Assembly: GCA_038373885.1 (NCBI GenBank)
Contig: JAWZYV010013544.1
Span: 124,001-188,000, forward strand
DNA from: Cheiracanthium punctorium
Taxonomy: Eukaryota > Arthropoda > Arachnida > Araneae > Cheiracanthiidae
Length of the DNA: 64,000 nucleotides
Reading direction: 5' to 3'
Position 1 is the first letter of the stretch; every line of letters begins with the position of its first letter. Below the pieces are notes generated by a model. That model saw nothing but the letters and a program-made list of their open reading frames with translations, searched no databases and was not told the DNA's origin. The position numbers and the translations under genes were made by a program. Of this stretch, positions 43,019 through 53,440 are shown in pieces.

Positions 43019-45159
43019 CTAGTATGGGGAAATATAGAAATATGAAAAAAATAAAATAAAATTCTGACAAACATTTAATAGTATAAGTATTGAATAATTT
43101 GTACGTAATATGATTTTAAAAAATTGCAGAAATTTGATAAGAATCAGTACACAACAGATTCATTTTTAGTTTATTGCTTTAAAAACAGGTATAACTTTAA
43201 GGTTTTTTTAAAATATTATTCACCACAATCTATTGATAGTTAATATTGAAAATTTTAATTTAATGTCTACGGTTGTACCCTATGTTTGCCTCTTCTTTTC
43301 ATGCAGAGGCAGCCCTACGGTACGTGGCCCCTCCCCCGCCCTGCAAAAGTAAAAAAGATGCCTATATTAAACTGCAGATCGAGTTTTTCTCTGATGCTGA
43401 GCTCGAAATGAGCTTTAAATGCATATTAAATTCTTAAAAAATATTCTTCTGTAGTTGGAGGAACATTTGAAATATATTTGTTAATGTTTCATTGGACTCA
43501 ATAATGATTTTTTTATTTGTAACGGCCGTGTGAAGAATAATAAATTTATTGTTGCTAAATGTGAGCAACAAATTTTAGCAGTTTTCGTATTCAGAAAAAA
43601 AAGTCTCATAAAATGATCCTTACATTTGATCACTTCATTCGATTACTAAAGAACCGATCGGTTCTTAAATTTTGGAAAAACACTCGAAAATTATCTGAAA
43701 TGTTTCTTCAGAAAAATCAATAAAAATGCTGCTAAAATCAATATAGAAACAAATGGAAAGAAATGATTATAAATATAACACATAACTATTAAAACTGAAC
43801 TGCAGAAACTTCAACCAGAATTCGTTTATGACAATTTAATACATCATTTATGGAAATTGCATCTCTTCGGCATTGAGCATAAACCACCGCAACTTTTAAA
43901 CAGCTAGATTTATTTTAAAATAATAAACATTTTAATTTGCGCACATACCAGGTTGAAGAAGTCATCAATGTATTAAGCTACTCGCGTAAACAGTGGCATG
44001 TATCTTAAAGCAACGTTCATCAAGATGCAGTGGTGTTAGGCGGTGCCCCATAGTGTAATTAGATTTCGCTCTGCTCGGAGACACATTTGCCTGCCTTTAC
44101 TGACTTCACTCAATTGTAAAAACAAAAGCATGCTTCATAGTTACAAATCTACCTCAGAATTTCTATGACGGAAATCAGAGCCTTAGAGTACTAACCTTAC
44201 CAATTATTCAAAAAGGGCTGCTGAATTTTAATATTGCAGCAATTCTGACAAAGTGCTGTGATATTTGAGGTAGTACTGTTCTTTAACCATGTGTATATTT
44301 CCTCCATTTATGCACGTTGACAGTAATATAGATCATACTAAATCCCATAAGAAGAAAAAAAGAAATGGATTACATCTCGCCTAACTCACAGAGGAAGGAA
44401 CGTGTGTAAATGAATCATCTTTGACACTTTTGTTTTCGCACAAACACAAAATTAGACCATAGGAGAAGCCAATCCCCACAGGATTTCTGTTCTTCAAACT
44501 CCTCTTCTAGTATGTAAACATTAGAAATCAAGAAACCTGCAGCGCCGCTAGTGGTTAACGAGTAAAACATTTCCCGTGATGACTGCCTATGTTCATTACG
44601 GCGATAATAGTTCATCTGACGTCGCATCCCCAATAAAAAAGTTCACTGAAGGTAAGCAACTGCATTTATTTTTTTGCTTCATGGCTCTTTCATAGCAGTA
44701 CATCGTAAACACTCCAAACAACAATTAACGCCAATTTTACACTAGGTTTGTGCAACTGAAAAATAATATTTCGTAAATTCTAAATATTAATCACAAAAAA
44801 CAATCGAATAGCTTATTTCCTGGGAGTGAACAGTTTCATGAACTCATAATTACCAATAAAATATATTTCCCATACTGCTGCTGAAGTAACCATCTTCTTA
44901 CATTTCGACTTCCAAAAATGAAAACTTCCGAACTTAAAACTAAAAGCATTAACTAGGTACTGCGCCAACATTAACCACACTTGCAGGTTATAGCAGTTAT
45001 CGAGGCATGTGTTGCGCCCTCTGTTTGAACGACTACGTTATTTAATCTTTTAATCGGAGCGAAATCTCCTCAAGTCTAACTCCGTAGTTCAAACCAACCT
45101 CTCACAGATAATCTTCATATTGTTTCTCTTCGCTCTCTCTAAAGTATTACTGGTTGGGC
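43019..45159. other. Unassigned stretch
   Basis: No array, terminus or domain recognised in about 2 kb. The 43495-43545 block (TCAATAATGATTTTTTTATT then TGTAACGGCC.TGTGA.GAATAAT) recurs at 49892-49940, so at least one dispersed repeat passes through. Confidence 0.4.
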
Positions 45160-45335
45160 TTTATTTATTTATTCCAGTGGTGGGCATTAGCTGTTTATAG
45201 GCAATGACCACTATTATGCCGGAAGTACTGGGCACTTTATTATACAGGAGCCTAGTAGGTGGACCAGTGTTGCCACCGATGAAGGTACAGACTGAATGCC
45301 ATTCAAACTTATACCGGGAAGCGAATCTGGGCTAG
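45160..45335 (-). mobile_element. tRNA-derived SINE family 1, body
   Basis: Minus-strand body with CACTGGTCCACCTACTAGGC and an AAAT tail (plus-strand TTTATTTATTTATT at about 45161). It lines up with 6834-6970. The tRNA-like head has decayed past recognition near 45320. Confidence 0.75.
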
Positions 45336-45480
45336 GGATGCGACATGGATGTATTGAAGTTGATGTTTATGTGACATCGATGTTTTTCATATAGGCATCT
45401 GTACACATTATGCTCAGTTGCCATCGTTCAAAATACAACCAGTTTTTGTAAACAGTAATGTTTTTAAAAAAATAGAAGTC
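45333..45480 (+). mobile_element. Solitary hAT-like tip plus family 2 tip
   Basis: TAGGGATGCGACATGGATG is followed by GTGACATCGATGT, a palindromic word not seen in the other hAT-like elements. At about 45418-45462 TTGCCATCGTTCAAAATACA and ACCAGTTTTTGTAAACAGTA form a family 2 tip. No opposite ends were located before the Tigger element. Confidence 0.5.
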
Positions 45481-45576
45481 CTTAAGTTCATAATGAGTGT
45501 AATAGAATCTCAGTAAAGTCTTTAAAAGAAGTACAGTGGACTCTCTCTATTCTGAACACTAAAGGGACCAGGGAAA

Positions 45577-45620
45577 AGTGTTCAGAGTACGGGGGTGTTC
45601 AGTATAGAGGGAGATTGAGA
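45577..45620. repeat. Left subterminal GTGTTCAG repeats of the Tigger element
   Basis: AAGTGTTCAGAGTACGGGGG and GGTGTTCAGTATAGAGGGAG lie directly inside the left inverted repeat. Confidence 0.8.
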
Positions 45621-45841
45621 AATGTGAGTACGCAATGAAATTATATAGAATGCTAAGCCTGGTTAGCCACGCTAGTTACCGAGATGGAGGTGCTTAGTTT
45701 AGATTTGGCAGCTAGTGCAATGTCAAATCAAATTCAGTCGGACCTGTATCCTACCATCTGATTTTTTAAATTTAATATTATTAAAAAAGTTTTACAAAAT
45801 ATATAATAATACATAATTATATATAATACATAAATGGTTAA

Positions 45842-47389
45842 TTACTTGAAAAAGTTAGTAATTTTAGTCTGCTTTTGCAATCTATATGCTCGTGCAGCAT
45901 ACATATTGTCTAATTGTTTAAGAAGTGGAAAGGCTTCCGGATGATGCTCAACCGCATAGTCCATCAGGTCTTGAATCCCTTGGCCATATTGCTTGAATGT
46001 AAGTGTTCTTTTTGTTTCATTAGTGTCTTGAGGTTCTGCTTCTTCATCTTCACTATCCTCTTCCTCTTCAACGATGTTGTTGTCGCAAATCGGAAGGCTT
46101 CCATCGACTTCGAGATAAGAGTCAGGTTCAGTTTCAGTATGAAGCTCCTGAAGAATTGACCCCAAGTCATTCACAGCTTTTGATACTTGGTCCTCTATTC
46201 CTAAATGGTCATCATCACACGGGAATCCTGCTTTATAAAAGCATCTCTTGATAGTGTGAGGGGTTACTTCATTCCAAGCCATTGATATCCAGTGGACAGC
46301 ATCCATAACATTGACTTTCTTTGTTAGTTCAGCTGCAGAATTTGCCTCCTCCATCACCAGGGACATTTTCCTCAGAAAATGGATTCGGTAGTGAGCTTTA
46401 AAGGTCTTGATTACTCCTTGATCCAATGGTTGGATAATAGGAGTACAGTTCGGTGGTAGAAACTTCAGGCTCACATTGCTCAGTTGCATGTTTTTGTGTG
46501 ATGCTGCATTATCCACAAGAAGAAGAATTTTTCTTCTTTCTCTCCTCATCATCTCGTTGATGTCCTCCAACCACTGCGAGAAAATTGAGAATGACATCCA
46601 GGCTTTTCGATTTGATTTATAGTGAACAGGCAATGATGCGATATTCACATTTTTGAAGCATCTTGGTTTTTCACTTTTTACGATTACCAGTGGTTTGAGC
46701 TTCTCTCCTGTGGAACTGGCACAGAGCATGACGGTAAGTCTTTCTTTCGACATTTTCCCGCCCACACATTTCTCACTTCTTTCTGCTAAAGTTTTATTTG
46801 GAAGAGCTCTGAAAAACAGGCCGGTTTCGTCGGCATTAAAAATATCAGCTGCGTTGAAATCCTTTGTTAAGTCCGGAAGTTTAGTTTTCCACTCTTCTGC
46901 AGTATCCATATTTACGTCTGCAGCTTCACCATTCATAATTTTAAATTCAATATTATGCCGACTTTTGAAGCGAGTCAACCATCCTTCCGATGCTTTGAAT
47001 TCTTTGATATTTTCCTTTTCTGCAAAATCCAAAGCAATCTGTTTTAGCAAAGGTCCAGTGACAGGAAGATTCTTTGTTCTCATTTGTGTAAAAAACTTCC
47101 AGACGTGATTGTTTATGCTCTCGTTTCCCGTTTTCTTCTCAAAAATTCTACACTTTGAAGACGGTTCATTTGCTTCAAAAGCAGCTATAATTTCTTTCTC
47201 TTTCTTGCTGATTCCGTTGACTTGGCCTACAGAAATTCCAAACTCTGATGCAATTTTTCTTTGACTAACTTTCACCTTTAATTTTTTAACAACTTCGTAT
47301 TTTTCCCGAAGTTTCAGTTCTTTCCTTTTTTTCGTTTTAGCACTTATTCCCGACATATCTGTGTAACTACAGTGATTCTTATCCTGCAA
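45842..47389 (-). CDS. Tigger-like (pogo family) transposase, 515 residues
   Basis: It would cut and paste the surrounding element at TA sites in the nucleus. About residues 22-65 form a CENP-B/PSQ-type helix-turn-helix (RKIASEFGISVGQVNGISKK). About 88-150 form the second, Tc5-type DNA-binding helix domain (GWLTRFKSRHNI). The DDE catalytic core has D187 in FNADETG, D293 in LVDNAASH and D323 in QPLDQGVI, a DD29D spacing as expected for Tigger elements. An acidic stretch lies at 441-452. The last residues, QTKITNFFK (507-515), match the PCNA-interacting consensus QxxIxxFF; a functional PIP box is reported for the Drosophila pogo transposase. Either M1 or M12 could be the start. M12 (MSGISAKTKKRKELK) looks more like family starts, and the longer frame is given. 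No stop, frameshift or missing catalytic residue is seen. Length is usual for the family. A domesticated host gene is unlikely because the flanking terminal repeats and TA are intact. Confidence 0.95.
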   Translation of the reverse strand: MQDKNHCSYTDMSGISAKTKKRKELKLREKYEVVKKLKVKVSQRKIASEFGISVGQVNGISKKEKEIIAAFEANEPSSKCRIFEKKTGNESINNHVWKFFTQMRTKNLPVTGPLLKQIALDFAEKENIKEFKASEGWLTRFKSRHNIEFKIMNGEAADVNMDTAEEWKTKLPDLTKDFNAADIFNADETGLFFRALPNKTLAERSEKCVGGKMSKERLTVMLCASSTGEKLKPLVIVKSEKPRCFKNVNIASLPVHYKSNRKAWMSFSIFSQWLEDINEMMRRERRKILLLVDNAASHKNMQLSNVSLKFLPPNCTPIIQPLDQGVIKTFKAHYRIHFLRKMSLVMEEANSAAELTKKVNVMDAVHWISMAWNEVTPHTIKRCFYKAGFPCDDDHLGIEDQVSKAVNDLGSILQELHTETEPDSYLEVDGSLPICDNNIVEEEEDSEDEEAEPQDTNETKRTLTFKQYGQGIQDLMDYAVEHHPEAFPLLKQLDNMYAARAYRLQKQTKITNFFK

Positions 47390-47819
47390 GGACAGTGAAA
47401 TGATGAAAACTTTATTCTTTTCTGAGCAAAAGGAACAAAACCAAATAGATTGTGCTACCTCACCTCTCTACAAGCCATACGATACATGACTTCAAATACA
47501 CGCCTAAATAAACACCTGCCTAAACACTTCCATTTCATTGGTCAAGATTGCAGTTGCATCAAAGGCTGGCAATTTCAGATTCATCGGCTAGGTTTCTAGA
47601 CTGTATCATATGAAAAAGCCGAAGGGGGAGGGAGGGGGTGCGAGCTCTGTGAATGAGGGAACACAAAAGAACTTGACTCAAAACTTGAAACGCTGTACCC
47701 TCCAGTCACGAGGGGATGAGTTTTCTCTGAATTTCCATGCCAGGGGAATTCCTCGAATTCCAGTTGCCAACACATGTTCAGTTTACGGAGAGGTAAAGGT
47801 TGAATGAGGATCAAAAGTA

Positions 47820-47968
47820 GCGTTCATAATAGCGGGGTGTTCAGATTAGAGGGTGTTCAGAATACAGAGAGTTAATCTAATGTTAAGTCTATGGAGCTTC
47901 GCCGGGACTGTCGTAATGTGTTCATATTACCGGGGTGTTCACATTAGAGAGTGTTCAGATAGAGAGAG
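47820..47968. repeat. Right subterminal GTGTTCAG repeats of the Tigger element
   Basis: GGGGTGTTCAGATTAGAGGG, GTGTTCAGAATACAGAGAG, GTTCATATTACCGGGGTGTT and GTTCACATTAGAGAGTGTTC form four to six related words next to the right inverted repeat. They are likely accessory transposase sites, by analogy with other DNA transposons. Confidence 0.75.
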
Positions 47969-47977
47969 TCCACTGTA

Positions 47978-50316
47978 CTTTTAACAGAAAGGGGTGAATG
48001 ATGTTTCGTACACGATGAAAAAAAATTACGTTGAAAACAATCCAGATTTTTAACATTCTTTAGAACAGAAAATTAAATATTTTAATCGGCTTGTTCCATG
48101 ACCTAAAGTTGTGTTTCAGATGGGAAGATTTGTTTAACTTCGATTTTTTTTCAGTTATTCTATTTTATATTTTATCTTGAAAAAAATCTGCTCTAACAAT
48201 TCCTCAATCAGTAAATCGAACAATTTAATAGGCGTAGTCAGTGCTCACTTATAAACATCTCGGTTATATCACATAAAGCAAGTCTGTTGATTATTTTAGC
48301 CTACCAAAAAAAAAAGTGAATAACGACAAAAAAAGCAACCAAGGGAGTCGATAACCCCACCCCACAACTGAAATTAACAAAATAATAAGGTTGAAGTCGC
48401 TTTGTGAAGTGATAAAAAAGAAGTTTTTTATTTGTAAAAAAATCAGTCCCCCCCCCCCCTCCAAAAAAAAAGTGTATTTTACATCACAAATATTTTTGTA
48501 CATTTAACGGTGAAGTTCAAGAAAAACCACGTGATTTTGGTACATAAATACAAATAAACTAATTATGTAATTCCCTTCAAAATTTTTATAATGTCTCTTT
48601 ACAAGCTGTATTATACACTGTAATAAACGATAAACCTGTATTAATAGCTAAACTTTCAGAAAAAAAATTCTTAAAATTCGAATATTTAGCAGGATATGCT
48701 ACTTTTCGGAACTTTTTTGCCGTGCAATTCCATTTTGAAGATTTTTTTCCGAAAGTTTTATAAAATGAACAGTTGTTTCATTTATTGCGGTGCGTAATAC
48801 AGCTTAGAAAGAATCATCCTGAATTTTTTCGAGCCCCTGTTGCAATTAGCTTATTCTTATTTGTGTACTTAGATCGTGAGGGAGATTTTATTTTTTCGAA
48901 CTACACCCTTAAGTCACTAATTTTACCAATTGTGCCGGGTCGTCTCGTTTGGCCGAGGATTACTCTTATCGTAGAAGGTTCTTTTTTTCTTCATTCCCAA
49001 GTCCATCAATTTTCGAACGTTGGCTCCATTCGGAGCGAAGGCAGAGTGCAATTCCATCCTAGTAGAAAGACGTTAAAACGAAAGGACTTCTTACAATTGT
49101 CGCTAAGCCAATAAACAAAATTTATTCCTTAGAGGCTCTAAAAAATCAGAAAATTTCCGGATAAGTTTACCGAATTTGCAATGCTGACCGTTAACCTATT
49201 ACAAATCGCATTGGGATCCAGGCATAATTTAGTTTTTGCATATTTGGTCTCCTAATGCGTTAGTTGAAGGACGTTAGTCATTTAAATGGGGGGGGGGATT
49301 TTTTTAAAAACAATTTTCACTGTGTTTCCAACTGGGAGCATGGGTCATTTCTGACTACAATTTACATTGATTTCAAAAACTGAATATTCTGATGGGTAGT
49401 TTAAATAACAATGTGAAATATTAGGAATTAATAAAAGATTTATTTTTAAATTTAAGTAAAGGTATAAATTAAGTTTGAAGAAGGGGAAGGTGCATCAAGA
49501 TTGCTCTGTAAAAATTTATACAGTGGCTATTTTCATGATTTCCCCCCTCAGTTTCCCAATGTTGATAGAAATGCAATTTCTATTTCAAAAATCAAGTCAT
49601 CTTTTAATTTTACATGCTAATTTTTTCAAGTCAATATTGATAAAATTACATTTTTTAATAAATTTTTAATTTGGGGTTCTCAATTGGGAACTTTGGCAGG
49701 TAAAACGTTTAGCATAAGATATCGCGCCAACCGAGCTGTGCAGTGCAAATTTCTCGAGTACAGGAAATGCTGGACGCATCAAAAGCGTATCAGCCAGCTT
49801 TCTAATAAATCTTTACAAACTTTCTGGTGGTTTCACACCGAAACTTGAAATATCTTTATACTTGTAGTAACGGATTAATATTTCATAGTCCTCAATAATG
49901 ATTTTTTATTTGTAACGGCCATGTGACGAATAATGAATTTATTGATGATAAATGTGGACAACATTTATAGCAGAGCTTCAGGCAGGCAAAAAAATATTGG
50001 AAGTGGCGAGTGATGTTTCAGTGTGGTTGTTTTAAATATACTTCTACAAATAGTAATTTTGTTTCTTGGAAGTTTTGCGGGTGGAGTGGGGAACTCCCCA
50101 AATCCCCCTTAGCTCTGGCCATAGTACTGTTCTAATTGATCTAACACATATGATAAGTGCATCTCTTTATGCCCATAAAGTTTATACATCAGCCAACTAT
50201 TACTCACCCTATCCTGATACTTTTCACCATTTTTTTGTTTTATAGCCCTTGTGAATTTTCAGTAATCTGAATTTGGAATAAAATTAAAAATAAATCTAAC
50301 TGAAAATTGTGGTGGG
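47978..50316. other. Unassigned stretch
   Basis: Long T, A, C and G runs occur at about 48305, 48449 and 49290. The 113-codon frame at 48773-49114 sits in slightly CpG-richer DNA but has no recognisable domain. A block at 49892-49940 repeats 43495-43545. Confidence 0.4.
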
Positions 50317-50355
50317 AAATTTTCAGACAAAGGCCTAAAAGTTTGCAGCCAGAAT
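50317..50355 (+). mobile_element. Family 1 right arm fragment
   Basis: TGGTGGGAAATTTTCAGACA then AAAAGTTTGCAGCCAG is a decayed right arm of hairpin family 1. Confidence 0.5.
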
Positions 50356-50410
50356 TTATCATATTAGGCTCGAATTGATGTCTTGCAATTTCTCGAAAGT
50401 CGAGAATATA

Positions 50411-50460
50411 TATACAGGGTAATTCAAATCTTTATGTCAAAAATCTAAAGGATGATAGAC
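50411..50460 (+). mobile_element. Possible mariner-type left end
   Basis: TATACAGGGTAATTCAAATC resembles the TA|CAGGGTGNTTCAAA start of many mariner-type elements. No right end was found within several kb. Confidence 0.35.
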
Positions 50461-51031
50461 GAGACCAAGATGGTTAAGAATCACATAGCAATGTGCGGTC
50501 GAATATGTCGTCTTCGTGTACCTGGTAAAAATCACTTTGGAAGAACTGCTGGAGTGTTTGTCTAAATTCTCATCAGCATGTGTCTCATCAGCAATTCGTG
50601 TCTCATCAGCAATGAGCTTTTCTCCGATTCGACGCTTTCAACAATGAAATTAAACAGAATTTTTAAACTTGCAAGTTTGGTTAAGCGCTTTCTGTGAAAG
50701 ATGCATTAATATTTGATATACGACAGTCAGAAAGCTCACTGTTACTCCAACACTTCTTTCAAAGCGATTATTAACAGGTAAATGAAGACGACGTTATCGA
50801 CACCACATTGCTTTGGGATTCTGAATCGTCTTGATCTCTTATATCACCCTTTACATTTCTGACATAAAGTTTTGAATCAGCTTGTAAGTATATTTTATGA
50901 TCTGCAATATTTTTTTTATCTAAATTATAATAGTAATTCTTTAGGAAACGCCCCTTTGTAACTTTTAACCTAACCGCCAACTGATTACTGTGAAATATGC
51001 TCAAGTTGGCGGTAATGTAATCGCCTATTCA
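50461..51031. other. Unassigned stretch
   Basis: A short direct repeat GTGTCTCATCAGCAAT occurs twice near 50580 and 50600. Otherwise nothing recognised. Confidence 0.35.
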
Positions 51032-51185
51032 CAGCTGCAAACTTGTACGGTATTTCCGAAGATTAATCATCACTAACTTTTTTAAGTAATTTGGATTAAA
51101 ATTAATCCAAATCTTGCACATCAAAGTAGCCAGGAAGTATTAGCACGTACGACTTCGGAAAATCCCTACAAGTCGGCAGCTTTGC
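51032..51185. mobile_element. Hairpin MITE family 1, diverged copy
   Basis: CACAGCTGCAAACTTGTACG and, at the right, CCTACAAGTCGGCAGCTTTG form inverted ends. Inner blocks TTCCGAAGATTAATCATCAC and CTTCGGAAAATCCC match the family. Copy C of family 3 is inserted at its right edge. Confidence 0.7.
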
Positions 51186-51617
51186 CAACGCCTCCTAGAT
51201 ATGGCAAGCCTTACAACACTTACGTTGCTAATCTTTAACAATTTCAACACGTTAACCAATCAAAATTTTAATTTCATGTAAAAAAACTATTTAAAATTTC
51301 TGGTGAATTTACCCATGAATAGTAATATGTTAATAGTTTAAGATAAAAAAAGTATAATTTGGCAGGTTTTAACCATGACTAATTAGATAATATGATAAGG
51401 AAATAGATCAGAATGAATAATGTTGTACGAGAAAGGTTTTTTTAATTTTAATATTTAATTTAAAATATTCACAATATTTGTAGCATTCGCCGGAAATTTT
51501 AAATAGTTATACTTTATGAAACTTAAATTGTGATGACGTCTCTTTCGTAGGCCTATTGATAACGTCAAAGCTTGACTACGTAGAAATTGTAAGGCTTTTT
51601 ATATCTAGGAGGCGTTG
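51186..51617. mobile_element. MITE family 3, copy C (432 bp, 7-bp target duplication)
   Basis: Ends CAACGCCTCCTAGATAT and, reversed, CAACGCCTCCTAGATATA. GCTTTGC (51179-51185) and GCTATGC (51618-51624) flank it, 6 of 7. A mutated TAACGTCA lies 50 bp from the right end and another TGACGTC at about 51534. The core matches copy B closely. Confidence 0.88.
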
Positions 51618-51624
51618 GCTATGC

Positions 51625-52400
51625 GCCTGTTTAAGCGAATTTCAGGGAGAAAAGTAGAAGAATGCGTTCACTTAATGTTGAAGAAAACACCCCTCGCAAC
51701 AAACTTTAGGGAGATTGCTAAGTAGTATTATACAAGTGTCATAACTGTCTCTTCAACAATAGAAAGAAATGATGAATAAGAATGAAATATTTCAATATTC
51801 TTACATGGAAAATAAAAGTTACTAGTACTTTGTGACAAATTCTCTTCTTAGTTTAATTTTAGTAACTTTTATTCGATCGGCTGGAATACATTATATCGCT
51901 ACCTATACACATTTTTTTATAGTATTATTTAAAATATGTTCTATGCATCCCATATTCATGTAATTGCTACGATATTTGAATATTTACTGATTATACGTGA
52001 TTTTTTTGGTCGGTGTTCATAGAGAAATCCCCACAAAACCAAACCCGTATAAAGTTATTTGTTTTAGAATTGTTCCAAAATTAGTCCTAAAATTAACAAT
52101 CCTATCAACATAATAAAAGTTCCCAATACCTATAAAGACGCCAGTGAAGATTTCTTATGGACACTCCGTGAGATCTCTCAGAAGCTGGCCTTGAGAAGGT
52201 ACTGGAAAGTGGTACTGAATGGACCATTTCTTTTTTGTGTCTTTAATTGTTATAATTTTTTTCCTTGTTTTCATGGGCTCAAAATCACACGATGTTCGCC
52301 TTAACTATTTGGTTCCATCTGTGCTAGTTCTATGTGTTGACTATGTGTTAAATGCTTTTTAGATACTACTAGAGGCCCGTTCAACCCCCCCCCCATCAAC
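51625..52400. other. Unassigned stretch
   Basis: No gene, array or terminus recognised. Confidence 0.35.
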
Positions 52401-52410
52401 ATAAAAACAT

Positions 52411-52475
52411 AATATACTGTTTACAAAAAGTGGTTAATTATATGCCCGGAATTGTTGCAGCTGTGATACAAAAAG
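52411..52475 (-). mobile_element. Family 2 tip
   Basis: Reversed, it reads CACAGCTGCAACAATTCCGG then CATATAATTAACCACTTTTTGTAAACAGTA-type sequence, a full family 2 terminal pattern. Confidence 0.65.
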
Positions 52476-53134
52476 CCAAAATTTACAATAAATGAAGAAC
52501 GGCTTTTGTTGATACTTAATAGGGCATATTTAAGGTCGGCGAGGGGGTCCCGAACTCCTCCTAAAATATACAGCTTTTATTTAAAATCAGCTATAACTCT
52601 GGTAACAATAAAGTTTGAAATATTGGATCGGGCGCCTATCGAAATAGAAATGTATACACGCTACTGGTACTTTAAGTTGGTATTAAACAACACAGCGAAC
52701 ATGTAAAAGTAATATTTTTTTTAATTTTGAAAAACTGAAAATACTCTGTTCTTATGCATCAAAACAAAACTTCAGGAATTACAACTTTTTTCTTTTTAAG
52801 AGGTGGGAAAGGGCGGGGTATAAGAACTTTTTTAATGTCAGTGTATTGATTTTTAAAAAATATTTGCACATAAATAACGTAATTAATTTTGATTCATCTA
52901 TGTCTTCTCCTTTTCAGTCACCTCGATTGAAGCTTATATTTCTGTGCGAAAGCTCTTATACTGCTTTTTTTAAATGTAAACATTTTTGAAAATCATGAGA
53001 AATCTCCTTAATTTTTTGGACTTACACTTCTGTCTAATCAAAGCATTTCGTAAAATAACTTTAAAGTACAGTGCTAGTCAAATTAACCCTCATTGATGCT
53101 TCAAATTCATCTAACTAATTGTTTAGAACAATTT
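52476..53134. other. Unassigned stretch
   Basis: Nothing recognised. Confidence 0.35.
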
Positions 53135-53440
53135 GGGTATTTAAGAGTACCAGAGTTCTCCGGAATTTATTTAACCACTTTTTATAAATAGTAATTTATG
53201 AATTAAAACTTAGCAAATTTAACTTCCCTATTGTTCAGGTTAAATAAAAAACTTTGTAAAAAACACACATAAGTTGTTATAAGTCAGAAGTAGTGTACAA
53301 AGTTTTTTATTTACTTTATCGATTAACACCAGTAAATTGAGTGCTTTTCCCGTTGCTTAAAGTTTAGCTACAGACTCAAGGTATATGAAAAATATTACTT
53401 TGCGCCAAAAGTGGTTAATTATATTCATGAGGAGTCGGCA
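53135..53440. mobile_element. Family 2 element with both ends (about 300 bp)
   Basis: The left end AGAGTTCTCCGGAATTTATT then AACCACTTTTTATAAATAGT has a reversed partner at the right: GCCGACTCCTCATGAATATA then ATTAACCACTTTTGGCG. A smaller inverted pair TAAATAAAAAACTTTGTA / TACAAAGTTTTTTATTTA at about 53243-53313 sits in the middle. No coding capacity and no clear target duplication. Confidence 0.5.

Larger units (their letters stand above)
45534..47975 (-). mobile_element. Complete Tigger/pogo-type DNA transposon (2442 bp, TA target)
   Basis: TA flanks it at 45532-45533 and 47976-47977. Ends read CAGTGGACTCTCTCTATTCT and, reversed, CAGTGGACTCTCTCTATCTG. They are identical over the first ~25 bases except for one missing T. 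GTGTTCAG-type subterminal repeats follow on both sides. A single uninterrupted transposase gene occupies the middle on the minus strand, with about 586 bp upstream and 308 bp downstream. The near-identical ends and open gene suggest a recent, possibly active copy. Confidence 0.96.

Noticed and set aside
46653..47108. 151-codon plus-strand frame
   Set aside because: Antisense shadow of the Tigger transposase gene.
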